A stretch of DNA of 64,000 nt. It comes from Megachile rotundata (lineage: Eukaryota; Arthropoda; Insecta; Hymenoptera; Megachilidae). Position 1 is the first letter of the stretch. Every line of letters begins with the position of its first letter. Position numbers and translations under genes: made by a program. Positions 1 through 11,570 of the stretch are shown here, piece after piece. Location of the stretch: assembly GCF_050947335.1 (NCBI RefSeq), contig NW_027473318.1:3844001-3908000 (forward strand). The letters run 5' to 3'. The notes beneath the pieces are model-generated. The model worked only from the letters and a program-made list of their open reading frames with translations. It was not told the origin of the DNA and searched no databases.

Positions 1-1480
1 CATAATTGTGATTGTATGATTGTGATTGTATGATTGTGATTGTATGATTGTGATTGTATGATTGTGATTGTATGATTGTGATTGTATGAATGCGATTGTA
101 TGATTGTGATTGCATAATTGTGATTGTATGATTGTGATTGTATGATTGCGATTGTATGATTGTGATTGTATGACTGTGATTTATGATTGTAATTGTATGA
201 TTATGATTGTATGATTGTGATTGTATGATTGTCATGGTATGATTGTGATGGTATGATTGTGATTGTATGATTGCGATCGTATGATTCTGATTGTATGATT
301 ATGGTTGTATGATTGTGATTGTATGATTGCGATTGTATGATTGTGATTGTATGTTTATGATTGTATTTTTGTGATTTTATGATTGTGATTGTATGATTGT
401 GATTGTATGATTGTGATTGTATGATTGCGATTGTATGAATGCGATTGTATGATTGTGATTGCATAATTGTGATTGTATGATTGTGATTGTATGATTGTGA
501 TTGTATGATTGTGATTGTATGATTGTGATTGTATGATTGTGATTGTATGATTGTGATTGTATGAATGCGATTGTATGATTGTGATTGCATAATTGTGATT
601 GTATGATTGTGATTGTATGATTGTGATTGTATGTTTGCGATTGTATGATTGTGATGTTATGATTGTGATTGTATGATTGTGATTGTATGAGTGTGATTGT
701 CTCATTGTGGTTGTGCGTTTGTGATTGTACGATTGTGAATGTACGATTGTGATTGTATGATTGTGGTTGTATGAATATGATTGTATGATTGTGATTGCAT
801 GATTGTGATTGTATGATTGTGATTGTATGATTGTGATTGTATGATTGTGATTGTCTGATTGTGGTTGTGCGATTGTGATTGTATGATTGTGATTCTGTGA
901 TTGTGATTGTATGATTGTGATTGTATGATTGTGATTGTATGCTTGCGACTGTATGTCTGTGACTGTATGTCTGTGATTGTATGATTGTGATTGTACGATT
1001 GTGATTGTATGATTGTGATTGTATGATTGTGATTGTATGATTGTGAAAGTGTGATTGTGATTCTATGATTGTGATTGTATGATTGTGATTGTATGATTGT
1101 GATTGTATGATTGTGATTGTATGATTGTGATTGTCTGATTGTGGTTGTGCGATTGTGATTGTACGATTGTGATTGTACGATTGTGATTGTATGATTGTGA
1201 TTGTATGATTGTGATAGTATGATTGTGATTGTATGACTGTGATTGTATGACTGTGATTGTATGATTGTGATTGTATGATTGTGATTGTATGATTGTGAAA
1301 GTATGATTGAGATTCTATGATTGTGATTGTATGATTGTGATTGTATGATTGTGATTGTCTGATTGTGTTTGTGCGATTGTGATTGTACGATTGTGATTGT
1401 ACGATTGTGATTGTATGATTGTGATTGTATGATTATGATTGTATGATTGTGATTGCATGATTGTGACTGTATGATTGTAT
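1..1480 (+). repeat. P block, left copy
   Basis: This block opens mid-array and carries a distinctive order of variants: GCATAATTG units, GAATGCGATTG, GTCATGGTATG near 232, GCGATCGTATGATTCTG near 275, GATTATGGTTG, ATTTTTGTGATTTTATG near 365, a GTTTGCG/GATGTTATG pair near 632-662, CTGATTGTGGTTGTGCG units, GATTCTGTGATTG near 893 and a CTTGCGACTGTATGTCTG stretch near 942. The same order recurs at 45.6-47.1 kb. Marker pairs give an offset of 45,602 near 88-590 and 45,588 near 1463-1533, so one 14-bp unit differs. Shorter relatives lie at 37.4-39.7 and 44.1-45.2 kb. No coding potential is assigned. Confidence 0.85.
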
Positions 1481-3730
1481 TTGGGAGATTGTATTTGGGA
1501 GATTGTATTTGGGAGATTGTAATTGTATGATTGCTATTGTATGATTGTGATTGTATGATTGCGATTGTATGATTGTGATTGTATGATTGTGATGTATGAT
1601 TTTAATTGTATGATTATGATTGTATGATTGTGATTGTATGATTGTGATGGTATGATTGTGATTGTATGATTGCGATCGTATGATTGCGATTGTATGATTA
1701 TGATTGTATGATTGTGATTGTATGATTGCGATTGTATGATTGTGATTGTATGATTATGATTGTATTTTTGTGATTTTATGATTGTGATTGTATGATTGTG
1801 ATTGTATGATTGTGATTGTATGATTGCGATTGTATGAATGCGATTGTATGATTGTGATTGCATAATTGTGATTGTATGATTGTGATTGTATGATTGTGAT
1901 TGTATGATTGTGATTGCCTGATTGTGGTTGTATGATTGTGATTGTATGATTGTGATTGAATGATTGCGATTGTATGATTGTGATTGTATGATTGTGATGT
2001 ATGATTGTAATTGTGTGATTATGATTGTATGATTGTGATTGTATGATTGAGATTGTATGATTGTGATTGTATGATTGCGATTGTATGTTTGCGATTGTAT
2101 GATTGTGATGTTATGATTGTGACTGTATGATTGTGATTGTATGATTGTGATTGTATGATTGTGATTGTATGATTGTGATTGTATGATTGTATTTGGGGGA
2201 TTGTATTTCGGAGATTGTAATTGTATGATTGCGATTGTATGATTGTGATTGTATGAATGCGATTGTATGATTGTGATTGTATGATTGTGATGTATGATTG
2301 TAATTGTATGATTATGATTGTATGATTGTGATTGTATGATTGAGATTGTATGATTGTGATTGTATGATTGCGATTGTATGATTGTGATTGAATGATTGCG
2401 ATTGTATGATTGTGATTGTATGATTGTGATGTATGATTGTAATTGTGTGATTATGATTGTATGATTGTGATTGTATGATTGAGATTGTATGATTGTGATT
2501 GTATGATTGCGATTGTATGTTTGCGATTGTATGATTGTGATGTTATGATTGTGACTGTATGATTGTGATTGTATGATTGTGATTGTATGAGTGTGATTGT
2601 CTGATTGTGGTTGTGCGTTTGTGATTGTGCGATTGTGAATGTACGATTGTGATTGTATGATTGTGGTTGTATGAATGTGATTGTATGATTGTGATTGCAT
2701 GATTGTGATTGTATGATTGTGATTGTATGATTGTGATTGTATGATTGTGATTGTATGATTGTGATTGTCTGATTGTGGTTGTGCGATTGTGATTGTACGA
2801 TTGTGATTGTACGATTGTGATTGTATGATTGTGATTGTATGATTATGATTGTATGATTGTGATTGCATGATTGTGATTGTATGATTGTGATTGCATGAAT
2901 TTGAATGTATGATTGTGATTGTATGATTGTGATTGTATGATTGTGATTGTATGATTGTGATTGTATGATTGTGATTGTATGATTGTGATTGTGTGATTGT
3001 GATTGTATGATTGTGATTGTATGATTGTGATTGTATGATTGTGATAGTATGATTGTGATAGTATGATTGTGATTGTATGATTGTGATTGTATGATTGTGA
3101 TTGTATGATTATGATTGTATGATTGTGATTGTATGATTGTATTTGGGTGATTGTATTTGGGAGATTGTATTTGGGAGATTGTAATTGCATGATTGCGACT
3201 GTATGATTGTGATTGTATGATTGCGATTGTATGAATGCGATTGTATGATTGTGATTGTATGATTGTGATTGTATGATTGTGATTGTATGATTGTGATTGT
3301 ATGATTGTATTTGGGATATTGTAATTGTGTGATTGCGATTGTATGATTGTGATTGTATGATTGTGATGTATGATTGTAATTGTATGATTATGATTGTATG
3401 ATTGTGATTGTATGATTGAGATTGTATGATTGTGATTGTATGCTTGCGATTGTATGAATGTGATTGTATGATTGTGATTGTATGATTGTGATTGTATGAT
3501 TGTGATTGTATGATTGTGATTGTATGATTGTGATTGTATGATTGTGATTGTATGATTGTGATTGTATGATTGTGATTGTATGATTGTGATTGTATGATTG
3601 TGATTGTATGATTGTGATTGTACGATTGTGATTGTACGATTGTGATTGTACGATTGTGATTGTATGATTGTGATAGCATGATTGTGATTGTATGACTGTG
3701 ATTGTATGACTGTGATTGTATGATTGTGAT
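1481..3730 (+). repeat. Q block with mixed variant modules
   Basis: It starts with three GATTGTATTTGGGA units (GGG at 1483, 1497, 1511) and the rare TTGCTATTG variant at 1533. That variant otherwise appears only at 47,121, which links this edge to the 47 kb region. The block contains GGGGGATTGTATTTCGG near 2195, two GATGTTATG units (2107, 2539), the GCATGAATTTGAATG marker near 2880-2900, one GGGTG unit (3145), a TTGGGATATTG unit near 3310, and a long near-pure consensus run at about 3466-3619. Most of these modules are shared with 14.0-15.1, 27.6-33.5 and 47.3-52 kb. Confidence 0.8.
1940..2582 (+). repeat. Local direct duplication, 432 bp apart
   Basis: A segment of about 210 bp at 1940-2150 is repeated at about 2372-2582. 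GATTGAATG occurs at 1954 and 2386, and GATGTTATG at 2107 and 2539; both pairs are exactly 432 bp apart (31 x 14 minus 2, as expected if two 13-bp units lie in one period). The sequence between the two copies is other satellite with a GGGGG/TTCGG pair. This is a small HOR duplication confined to the Q block. Confidence 0.8.
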
Positions 3731-4255
3731 TGTATGATTGTGATTGTATGATTGTGATGTATGATTGTAATTGTATGATTATGATTGTATGATTTTGATT
3801 GTATGATTGTGATTGTATGATTGTATTTGGGAGATTGTATTTGGGAGATTGTAATTGTATGATTGCGATTGTATGATTGTGATTGTATGATTGCGATTGT
3901 ATGATTGTGATTGTATGATTGTGATGTATGATTGTAATTGTATGATTATGATTGTATGATTGTAATTTTATGATTGTGATGGTATGATTGTGATGGTATG
4001 ATTGTGATTGTATGATTGCGATCGTGTGATTGTGATTGTATGATTATGATTGTATGATTGTGATTGTATGATTGCGATTGTATGATTGTGATTGTATGAT
4101 TATGATTGTATTTTTGTGATTTTATGATTGTGATTGTATGATTGTGATTGTATGATTGTGATTGTATGATTGCGATTGTATGAATGCGATTGTATGAATG
4201 CGATTGCATAATTGTGATTGTATGATTGTGATTGTATGATTGTGATTGTATGATT
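3731..4255 (+). repeat. Satellite segment carrying a full composite-A module
   Basis: This is ordinary satellite with two GATTGTATTTGGGA units near 3830-3850, followed by composite A (3946-4209). It matches the segment ending at 9186 with an offset of 4,977 bp (composite A at 8923-9186) and again at 18,086-18,349. No other content was seen. Confidence 0.8.
3946..4209 (+). repeat. Composite-A module (about 260 bp), type example
   Basis: This fixed series of about 19 variant units recurs as a block: GATTATGATTG, two GTGATGGTATG units, GCGATCG, another GATTATG, GCGATTG, GATTATGATTGTATTTTTG, GATTTTATG, consensus units, GCGATTG, GAATGCGATTG and a closing GATTGCATAATTG. Close copies lie at about 8923-9186, 11902-12162, 12875-13135, 15645-15905, 16620-16886, 18086-18349, 21079-21339, 25659-25919, 38684-38947, 39131-39394, 45356-45619, 45803-46066 and 60830-61085. 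A sister form with GATTTCATG and a GATCGTCTG unit lies near 5012-5287, 7767-8044, 10297-10577, 19475-19752, 24055-24331, 35570-35874 and 42050-42350. It is the best ruler for dating duplications here. Confidence 0.85.
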
Positions 4256-6728
4256 GTAATTGTATGATTAGGATTGTATGATTGTGATTGTATGATTGTG
4301 ATTGTATGATTGAGATTCTATGATTGTGATTGTATGATTGCGATTGTATGATTGTGATTGTATGATTGTGATTGTATGATTGTGATTGTATGATTGTGAT
4401 TGTATGATTGTGATTGTATGATTGTGATTGTATGATTGTGATTGTATGATTGTGAAAGTATGATTGTGATTGTATGATTGTGATTGTATGATTGTGATTG
4501 TATGATTGTGATTGTATGATTGTGATTGTATGAGTGTGATTAACTGATTGTGGTTGTGCGATTGTGATTGTACGATTGTGATTGTACGATTGTGATTGTA
4601 TGATTATGATTGTATGATTGTGATTGTATGATTGTGATGGTATGATTGTGATTGTATGATTGCGATCTGTATGATTGTGATTGTATGATTATGATTGTAT
4701 GATTGTGATTGTACGATTTCGATTGTATGATTGTGATTGTATGATTATGATTGTATTTTTGTGATTGTATGATTGTGATTGTATGATTGTATTTGGGAGA
4801 TTGTAATTGTATGATTGCGATTGTATGATTGTGATGGTATGATTGCGATTGTATGATTGCGATTGTATGATTGTGATGTATGATTGTAATTGTATGATTA
4901 TGATTGTATGATTGTGATTGTATGATTGTGATTGTATGATTGTATTTGGGAGATTGTATTTGGGAGATTGCATTTGGGAGATTGTAATTGTATGATTGCG
5001 ATTGTATGATTGTGATTGTATGATTGCGATTGTATGATTGTCATTGTATAATTGTGATGGTATGATTGTGATGGTATGGTTGTGATTGTATGATTGCGAT
5101 CGTCTGATTGTGATTGTATGATTATGATTGTATGATTGTGATTGTATGATTGCGATTGTATGATTGTGATTGTATGATTATGATTGTATTTTTGTGATTT
5201 CATGATTGTGATTGTGTGATTGTGATTGTATGATTGTGATTGTATGATTGCGATTGTATGAATGCGATTGTATGATTGTGATTGCATAATTGTGATTGTA
5301 TGATTGTGATTGTATGATTGTGATTGTATGACTGTGATTGTATGATTGTGATTGTATGATTGTGATAGTATGATTGTGAAAGTATGATTGTGATTGTATG
5401 ATTGTGATTGTATGATTGTGATTGTATGATTGTGATTGTATGATTGTGATTGTCTGATTGTGGTTGTGCGATTGTGATTGTACGATTGTGATTGTACGAT
5501 TGTGATTGTACGATTGTGATAGTATGATTGTGATTGAATGATTGTGATTGTATGATTGTGATTGTATGATTGTGATTGTGTGATTGTATTTGGGAGATTG
5601 TATTTGGGAGATTGTATTTGGGAGATTGTAATTGCATGGTTGCGATTGTATGATTGTGATTGTATGATTGAGATTGTATGATTGTGATTGTATGATTGCG
5701 ATTGTATGATTGTGATTGTATGATTGCGATGTATGACTGTAATTGTATGATTATGATTGTATGATCGTGATTGTACGATTGAGATTGTATGATTGTGATT
5801 GTATGCTTGCGATTGTATGATTGTGATTGTATGATTGTGATTGTATGATTGTGATTGTATGATTGTGATTGTATGATTGTGATTGTATGATAGTGATTGT
5901 ATGATTGTGATAGTATGATTGTGATTGAGTGATTGTGATTGTATGATTGTGATTGTATGATTGTGATTGTATGATTGTATTTGGGAGATTGTATTTGGGA
6001 GATTGTAATTGTATGATTGCGATTGTATGATTGTGATTGTATGATTGCGATTGTAAGATTGTGATTGTATGATTGTGATGTATGATTGTAATTGTATGAT
6101 TATGATTGTATGATTGTGACTGTATGATTGTGATTGTATGATTGTATTTGGGAGATTGTATTTGGGAGATTGTATTTGGGAGATTGTAATTGTATGATTG
6201 CGATTGTATGATTGTGATTGTATGATTGCGATTGTATGATTGCGATTGTATGATTGTGATTGTACGATTGTGATTGTACGATTGTGATTGTATGATTGTG
6301 ATAGTATGATTGTGATTGTATGACTGTGATTGTATGACTGTGATTGTATGATTGTGATTGTATGATTGTGATTGTATGATTGTGATGAATGATTGTAATT
6401 GTATGATTATGATTGTATGATTGTGACTGTATCATTGTGACTGTATGATTGTGATTGTATGATTGTATTTGGGAGATTGTATTTGGGAGATTGTATTTGG
6501 GAGATTGTAATTGTATGGTTGCGATTGTATGATTGTGACTGTATGATTGCGATTGTATGATTGTGATTGTATGATTGTGATGTATGATTGTAATTGTATG
6601 ATTGCGATGTATGACTGTAATTGTATGATTGTGATTGTATGATTGTGATTGTATGATTGTGATTGTATGATTGTGATAGTATGATTGTGATTGTGTGATT
6701 GTGATTGTATGATTGTGATTGTATGATT
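4256..6728 (+). repeat. ~2.5 kb HOR, copy 1
   Basis: It begins at a GATTAGGATTG unit (TTAGG at 4268). It then shows GAGATTCTATG, GAAAGTATG, GAGTGTGATTAACTG with GGTTGTGCG, TACG units, a 15-bp unit (GATCTG at 4664), ATTTTTGTGATTGTATG, GGGAG units, the sister form of composite A, TACG/GATAG/GAATG units near 5517, GGGAG runs and GCGATGTATGACTG (near 5726). The next TTAGG is at 6741, giving a period of 2,473 bp. The copy differs from its relatives in having TTAACTG where they have TTGACTG near 4547. Confidence 0.8.
4664..4669 (+). repeat. 15-bp unit (one-base insertion) marking the ~2.5 kb HOR
   Basis: A GATCTGTATG sequence replaces the expected GATCGTATG or GATTGTATG, adding one base to the unit. 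Occurrences with GATCTG at 4664, 7123, 9655, 18832, 23412, 34953 and 41429 were found, always in the same module context. All seven probably descend from one insertion. Confidence 0.8.
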
Positions 6729-9246
6729 GTAATTGTATGATTAGGATTGTATGATTGTGATTGTATGATTGAGATTCTATGATTGTGATTGTATGATTGC
6801 GATTGTATGATTGCGATTGTATGATTGCGATTGTATGATTGTGATTGTATGATTGTGATTGTATGATTGTGATTGTATGATTGTGATTGTATGATTGTGA
6901 AAGTATGATTGTGATTGTATGATTGTGATTGTATGATTGTGATTGTATGATTGTGATTGTATGATTGTGATTGTATGATTGTGATTGTATGAGTGTGATT
7001 GACTGATTGTGGTTGTGCGATTGTGATTGTACGATTGTGATTGTACGATTGTGATTGTACGATTATGATTGTATGATTGTGATTGTATGATTGTGATGGT
7101 ATGATTGTGATTGTATGATTGCGATCTGTATGATTGTGATTGTATGATTATGATTGTATGATTGTGATTGTACGATTGCGATTGTATGATTGTGATTGTA
7201 TGATTATGATTGTATTTTTGTGATTGTATTATTGTGATTGTATGTTTGTGATTGTATTATTGTGATTGTCTGATTGTGGTTGTGCGATTGTGATTGTACG
7301 ATTGTGATTGTACGATTGTGATTGTATGATTGTGATTGTATGATTATGATTGTATGATTGTGATTGCATGATTGTGATTGTATGATTGTGATTGCATGAT
7401 TTTGAATGTATGATTGTGATTGTATGATTGTGATTGTATGATTGTGATTGTATGATTGTAATTGTATGATTGTGATTGTATGATTGTGATTGTATGATTG
7501 TGATTGTATGATTGTGATTGTATGATTGTATTTGGGAGATTGTAATTGTATGATTGCGATTGTATGATTGTGATGGTATGATTGCGATTGTATGATTACG
7601 ATTGTATGATTGTGATGTATGATTGTAATTGTATGATTATGATTGTATGATTGTGATTGTATGATTGTGATTGTATGATTGTATTTGGGAGATTGTATTT
7701 GGGAGATTGCATTTGGGAGATTGTAATTGTATGATTGCGATTGTATGATTGTGATTGTATGATTGCGATTGTATGATTGTGATTGTATAATTGTGATGGT
7801 ATGATTGTGATGGTATGGTTGTGATTGTATGATTGCGATCGTCTGATTGTGATTGTATGATTATGATTGTATGATTGTGATTGTATGATTGCGATTGTAC
7901 GATTGTGATTGTATGATTATGATTGTATTTTTGTGATTTCATGATTGTGATTGTATGATTGTGATTGTGTGATTGTGATTGTATGATTGTGATTGTATGA
8001 TTGCGATTGTATGAATGCGATTGTATGATTGTGATTGCATAATTGTGATTGTATGATTGTGATTGTATGATTGTGATTGTATGATTGTGATTGTATGATT
8101 GTTATTGTATGACTGTGATTGTATGATTGTGATTGTATGATTGTGATAGTATGATTGTGAAAGTATGATTGTGATTGTATGATTGTGATTGTATGATTGT
8201 GATTGTATGATTGTGATTGTCTGATTGTGGTTGTGCGATTGTGATTGTACGATTGTGATTGTACGATTGTGATTGTACGATTGTGATAGTATGATTGTGA
8301 TTGAATGATTGTGATTGTATGATTGTGATTGTATGATTGTGATTGTGTGATTGTATTTGGGAGATTGTATTTGGGAGATTGTATTTGGGAGATTGTATTT
8401 GGGAGATTGTAATTGCATGATTGCGATTGTATGATTGTGATTGTATGATTGTGATTGTATGATTGTGATTGTATGATTGTGATTGTATGATTGTGATAGT
8501 ATGATTGTGATTGTGTGATTGTGACTGTATGATGGTGATTGTATGATTGTATTTGGGAGATTGTATTTGGGAGATTGTATTTGGGAGATTGTATTTGGGA
8601 GATTGTAACTGTATGATTGCGATTGTATGATTGTGATTGTATGATTGCGATTGTATGATTGCGATTGTATGATTGTGATGTATGATTGTAATTGTATGAT
8701 TATGATTGTATGATTTTGATTGTATGATTGTGATTGTATGATTGTATTTGGGAGATTGTATTTGGGAGATTGTAATTGTATGATTGTGATTGTATGATTG
8801 TATTTGGGAGATTGTATTTGGGAGATTGTAATTGTATGATTGCGATTGTATGATTGTGATTGTATGATTGCGATTGTATGATTGTGATTGTATGATTGTG
8901 ATGTATGATTGTAATTGTATGATTATGATTGTATGATTGTAATTTTATGATTGTGATGGTATGATTGTGATGGTATGATTGTGATTGTATGATTGCGATC
9001 GTGTGATTGTGATTGTATGATTATGATTGTATGATTGTGATTGTATGATTGCGATTGTATGATTGTGATTGTATGATTATGATTGTATTTTTGTGATTTT
9101 ATGATTGTGATTGTATGATTGTGATTGTATGATTGTGATTGTATGATTGCGATTGTATGAATGCGATTGTATGAATGTGATTGCATAATTGTGATTGTAT
9201 GATTGTGATTGTATGATTGTGATTGTATGATTGTGATTGTATGATT
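6729..9246 (+). repeat. ~2.5 kb HOR, copy 2
   Basis: The marker order is the same as in the preceding copy: TTAGG at 6741, the 15-bp unit with GATCTG at 7123, the sister form of composite A near 7767-8044, then four GATTGTATTTGGGA units (GGG at 8359, 8373, 8387, 8401) and a second run of four (8555-8599). A full composite A closes it (8923-9186). The period to the next TTAGG (9259) is 2,518 bp. Part of this copy (from about 7.95 kb) was re-copied to 17.13-18.66 kb with an offset of 9,177 bp. Confidence 0.8.
8351..8410 (+). repeat. Run of four GATTGTATTTGGGA units, type example
   Basis: GGG lies at 8359, 8373, 8387 and 8401, one every 14 bp. Other four-unit runs have first GGG at 8555, 11267, 17536, 20444, 25024, 36161, 36357, 42637, 42833 and 43029. 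Runs of one to three are scattered through the window. Edge units carry lineage-specific changes: GGGTG, GGGATATTG, GGGGG, TTCGG, TTTGCGAG and TTTGGCAG. This is the most diverged unit class and is the only source of G runs on the + strand. Confidence 0.85.
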
Positions 9247-11570
9247 GTAATTGTATGATTAGGATTGTATGATTGTGATTGTATGATTGAGATTCTATGA
9301 TTGTGATTGTATGATTGCGATTGTATGATTGTGATTGTATGATTGTGATTGTATGATTGTGATTGTATGATTGTGATTGTATGATTGTGATTGTATGATT
9401 GTGATTGTATGATTGTGATTGTATGATTGTGATTGTATGATTGTGAAAGTATGATTGTGATTGTATGATTGTGATTGTATGATTGTGATTGTATGATTGT
9501 GATTGTATGATTGTGATTGTATGAGTGTGATTGACTGATTGTGGTTGTGCGATTGTGATTGTACGATTGTGATTGTACGATTGTGATTGTATGATTATGA
9601 TTGTATGATTTTGATTGTATGATTGTGATGGTATGATTGTGATTGTATGATTGCGATCTGTATGATTGTGATTGTATGATTATGATTGTATGATTGTGAT
9701 TGTACGATTGCGATTGTATGATTGTGATTGTATGATTATGATTGTATTTTTGTGATTGTATGATTCTGATTGTATGTTTGTGATTGTATTTTTGTGATTG
9801 TCTGATTGTGGTTGTGCGATTGTGATTGTACGATTGTGATTGTACGATTGTGATTGTATGATTGTGATTGTATGATTATGATTGTATGATTGTGATTGCA
9901 TGATTGTGATTGTATGATTGTGATTGCATGATTTTGAATGTATGATTGTGATTGTATGATTGTGATTGTATGATTGTGATTGTATGATTGTGATTGTATG
10001 ATTGTAATTGTATGATTGTGATTGTATGATTGTGATTGTATGATTGTGATTGTATGATTGTATTTGGGAGATTGTAATTGTATGATTGCGATTGTATGAT
10101 TGTGATGGTATGATTGCGATTGTATGATTGCGATTGTATGATTGTGATGTATGATTGTAATTGTATGATTATGATTGTATGATTGTGATTGTATGATTGT
10201 GATTGTATGATTGTGATTGTATGATTGTATTTGGGAGATTGTATTTGGGAGATTGCATTTGGGAGATTGTAATTGTATGATTGCGATTGTATGATTGTGA
10301 TTGTATGATTGCGATTGTATGATTGTGATTGTATAATTGTGATGGTATGATTGTGATGGTATGGTTGTGATTGTATGATTGCGATCGTCTGATTGTGATT
10401 GTATGATTATGATTGTATGATTGTGATTGTATGATTGCGATTGTTTGATTGTGATTGTATGATTATGATTGTATTTTTGTGATTTCATGATTGTGATTGT
10501 ATGATTGTGTATGTGTGATTGTGATTGTATGATTGTGATTGTATGATTGCGATTGTATGAATGCGATTGTATGATTGTGATTGCATAATTGTGATTGTAT
10601 GATTGTGATTGTATGATTGTGATTGTATGATTGTGATTGTATGATTGTTATTGTATGACTGTGATTGTATGATTGTGATTGTATGATTGTGATAGTATGA
10701 TTGTGAAAGTATGATTGTGATTGTATGATTGTGATTGTATGATTGTGATTGTATGATTGAGATTGTATGATTGTGATTGTATGATTGCGATTGTATGATT
10801 GTGATTGTATGATTGCGATGTATGACTGTAATTGTATGATTATGATTGTATGATTGTGATTGTATGATTCAGATTGTATGATTGTGATTGTATGCTTGCG
10901 ATTGTATGATTGTGATTGTATGATTGTGATTGTATGATTGTGATTGTATGATTGTGATTGTATGATTGTGATTGTATGATAGTGATTGTATGATTGTGAT
11001 AGTATGATTGTGATTGAGTGATTGTGAATGTATGATTGTGATTGTATGATTGTGATTGTATGATTGTGATTTTATGATTGTATTTGGGAGATTGTATTTG
11101 GGAGATTGTATTTGGGAGATTGTAATTGTATGATTGCGATTGTATGATTGTGATTGTATGATTGCGATTGTAAGATTGTGATTGTATGATTGTGATGTAT
11201 GATTGTAATTGTATGATTATGATTGTATGATTGTGACTGTATGATTGTGATTGTATGATTGTATTTGGGAGATTGTATTTGGGAGATTGTATTTGGGAGA
11301 TTGTATTTGGGAGATTGTAATTGTATGATTGCGATTGTATGATTGTGATTGTATGATTGCGATTGTATGATTGTGATTGTATGATTGTGATGTATGATTG
11401 TAATTGTATGATTGCGATGTATGACTGTAATTGTATGATTGTGTTTGTATGATTGTGATTGTATGATTGTGATTGTATGATTGTGATAGTATGATTGTGA
11501 TTGTATGATTGTGATTGTATGATTGTGATTGTATGATTGTGATAGTATGATTGTGATTGTATGATTGTGA
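9247..11570 (+). repeat. ~2.5 kb HOR, copy 3 (right part diverges)
   Basis: Markers are TTAGG at 9259, GATCTG at 9655, GCATGATTTTGAATG near 9929, the sister form of composite A near 10297-10577, an unusual GATTGTGTATGTGTG stretch near 10504 and GATTCAGATTG near 10867. GCGATGTATGACTG lies at 10815, and a four-unit GGGAG run has GGG at 11267, 11281, 11295 and 11309. The GTGTATGTGTG and GATTCAGATTG oddities recur at offsets of 9,177 (near 19.68 and 20.04 kb) and 9,177+4,580 (near 24.26 and 24.62 kb). This stretch is therefore one of three copies. Confidence 0.8.

Noticed and set aside
4268..4272. TTAGG (insect-type telomere repeat) at 4268, 6741, 9259, 18422, 34585 and 41061
   Set aside because: Each is a single GATTAGGATTG variant unit inside the satellite. 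There are no tandem TTAGG or TTAGGG runs.
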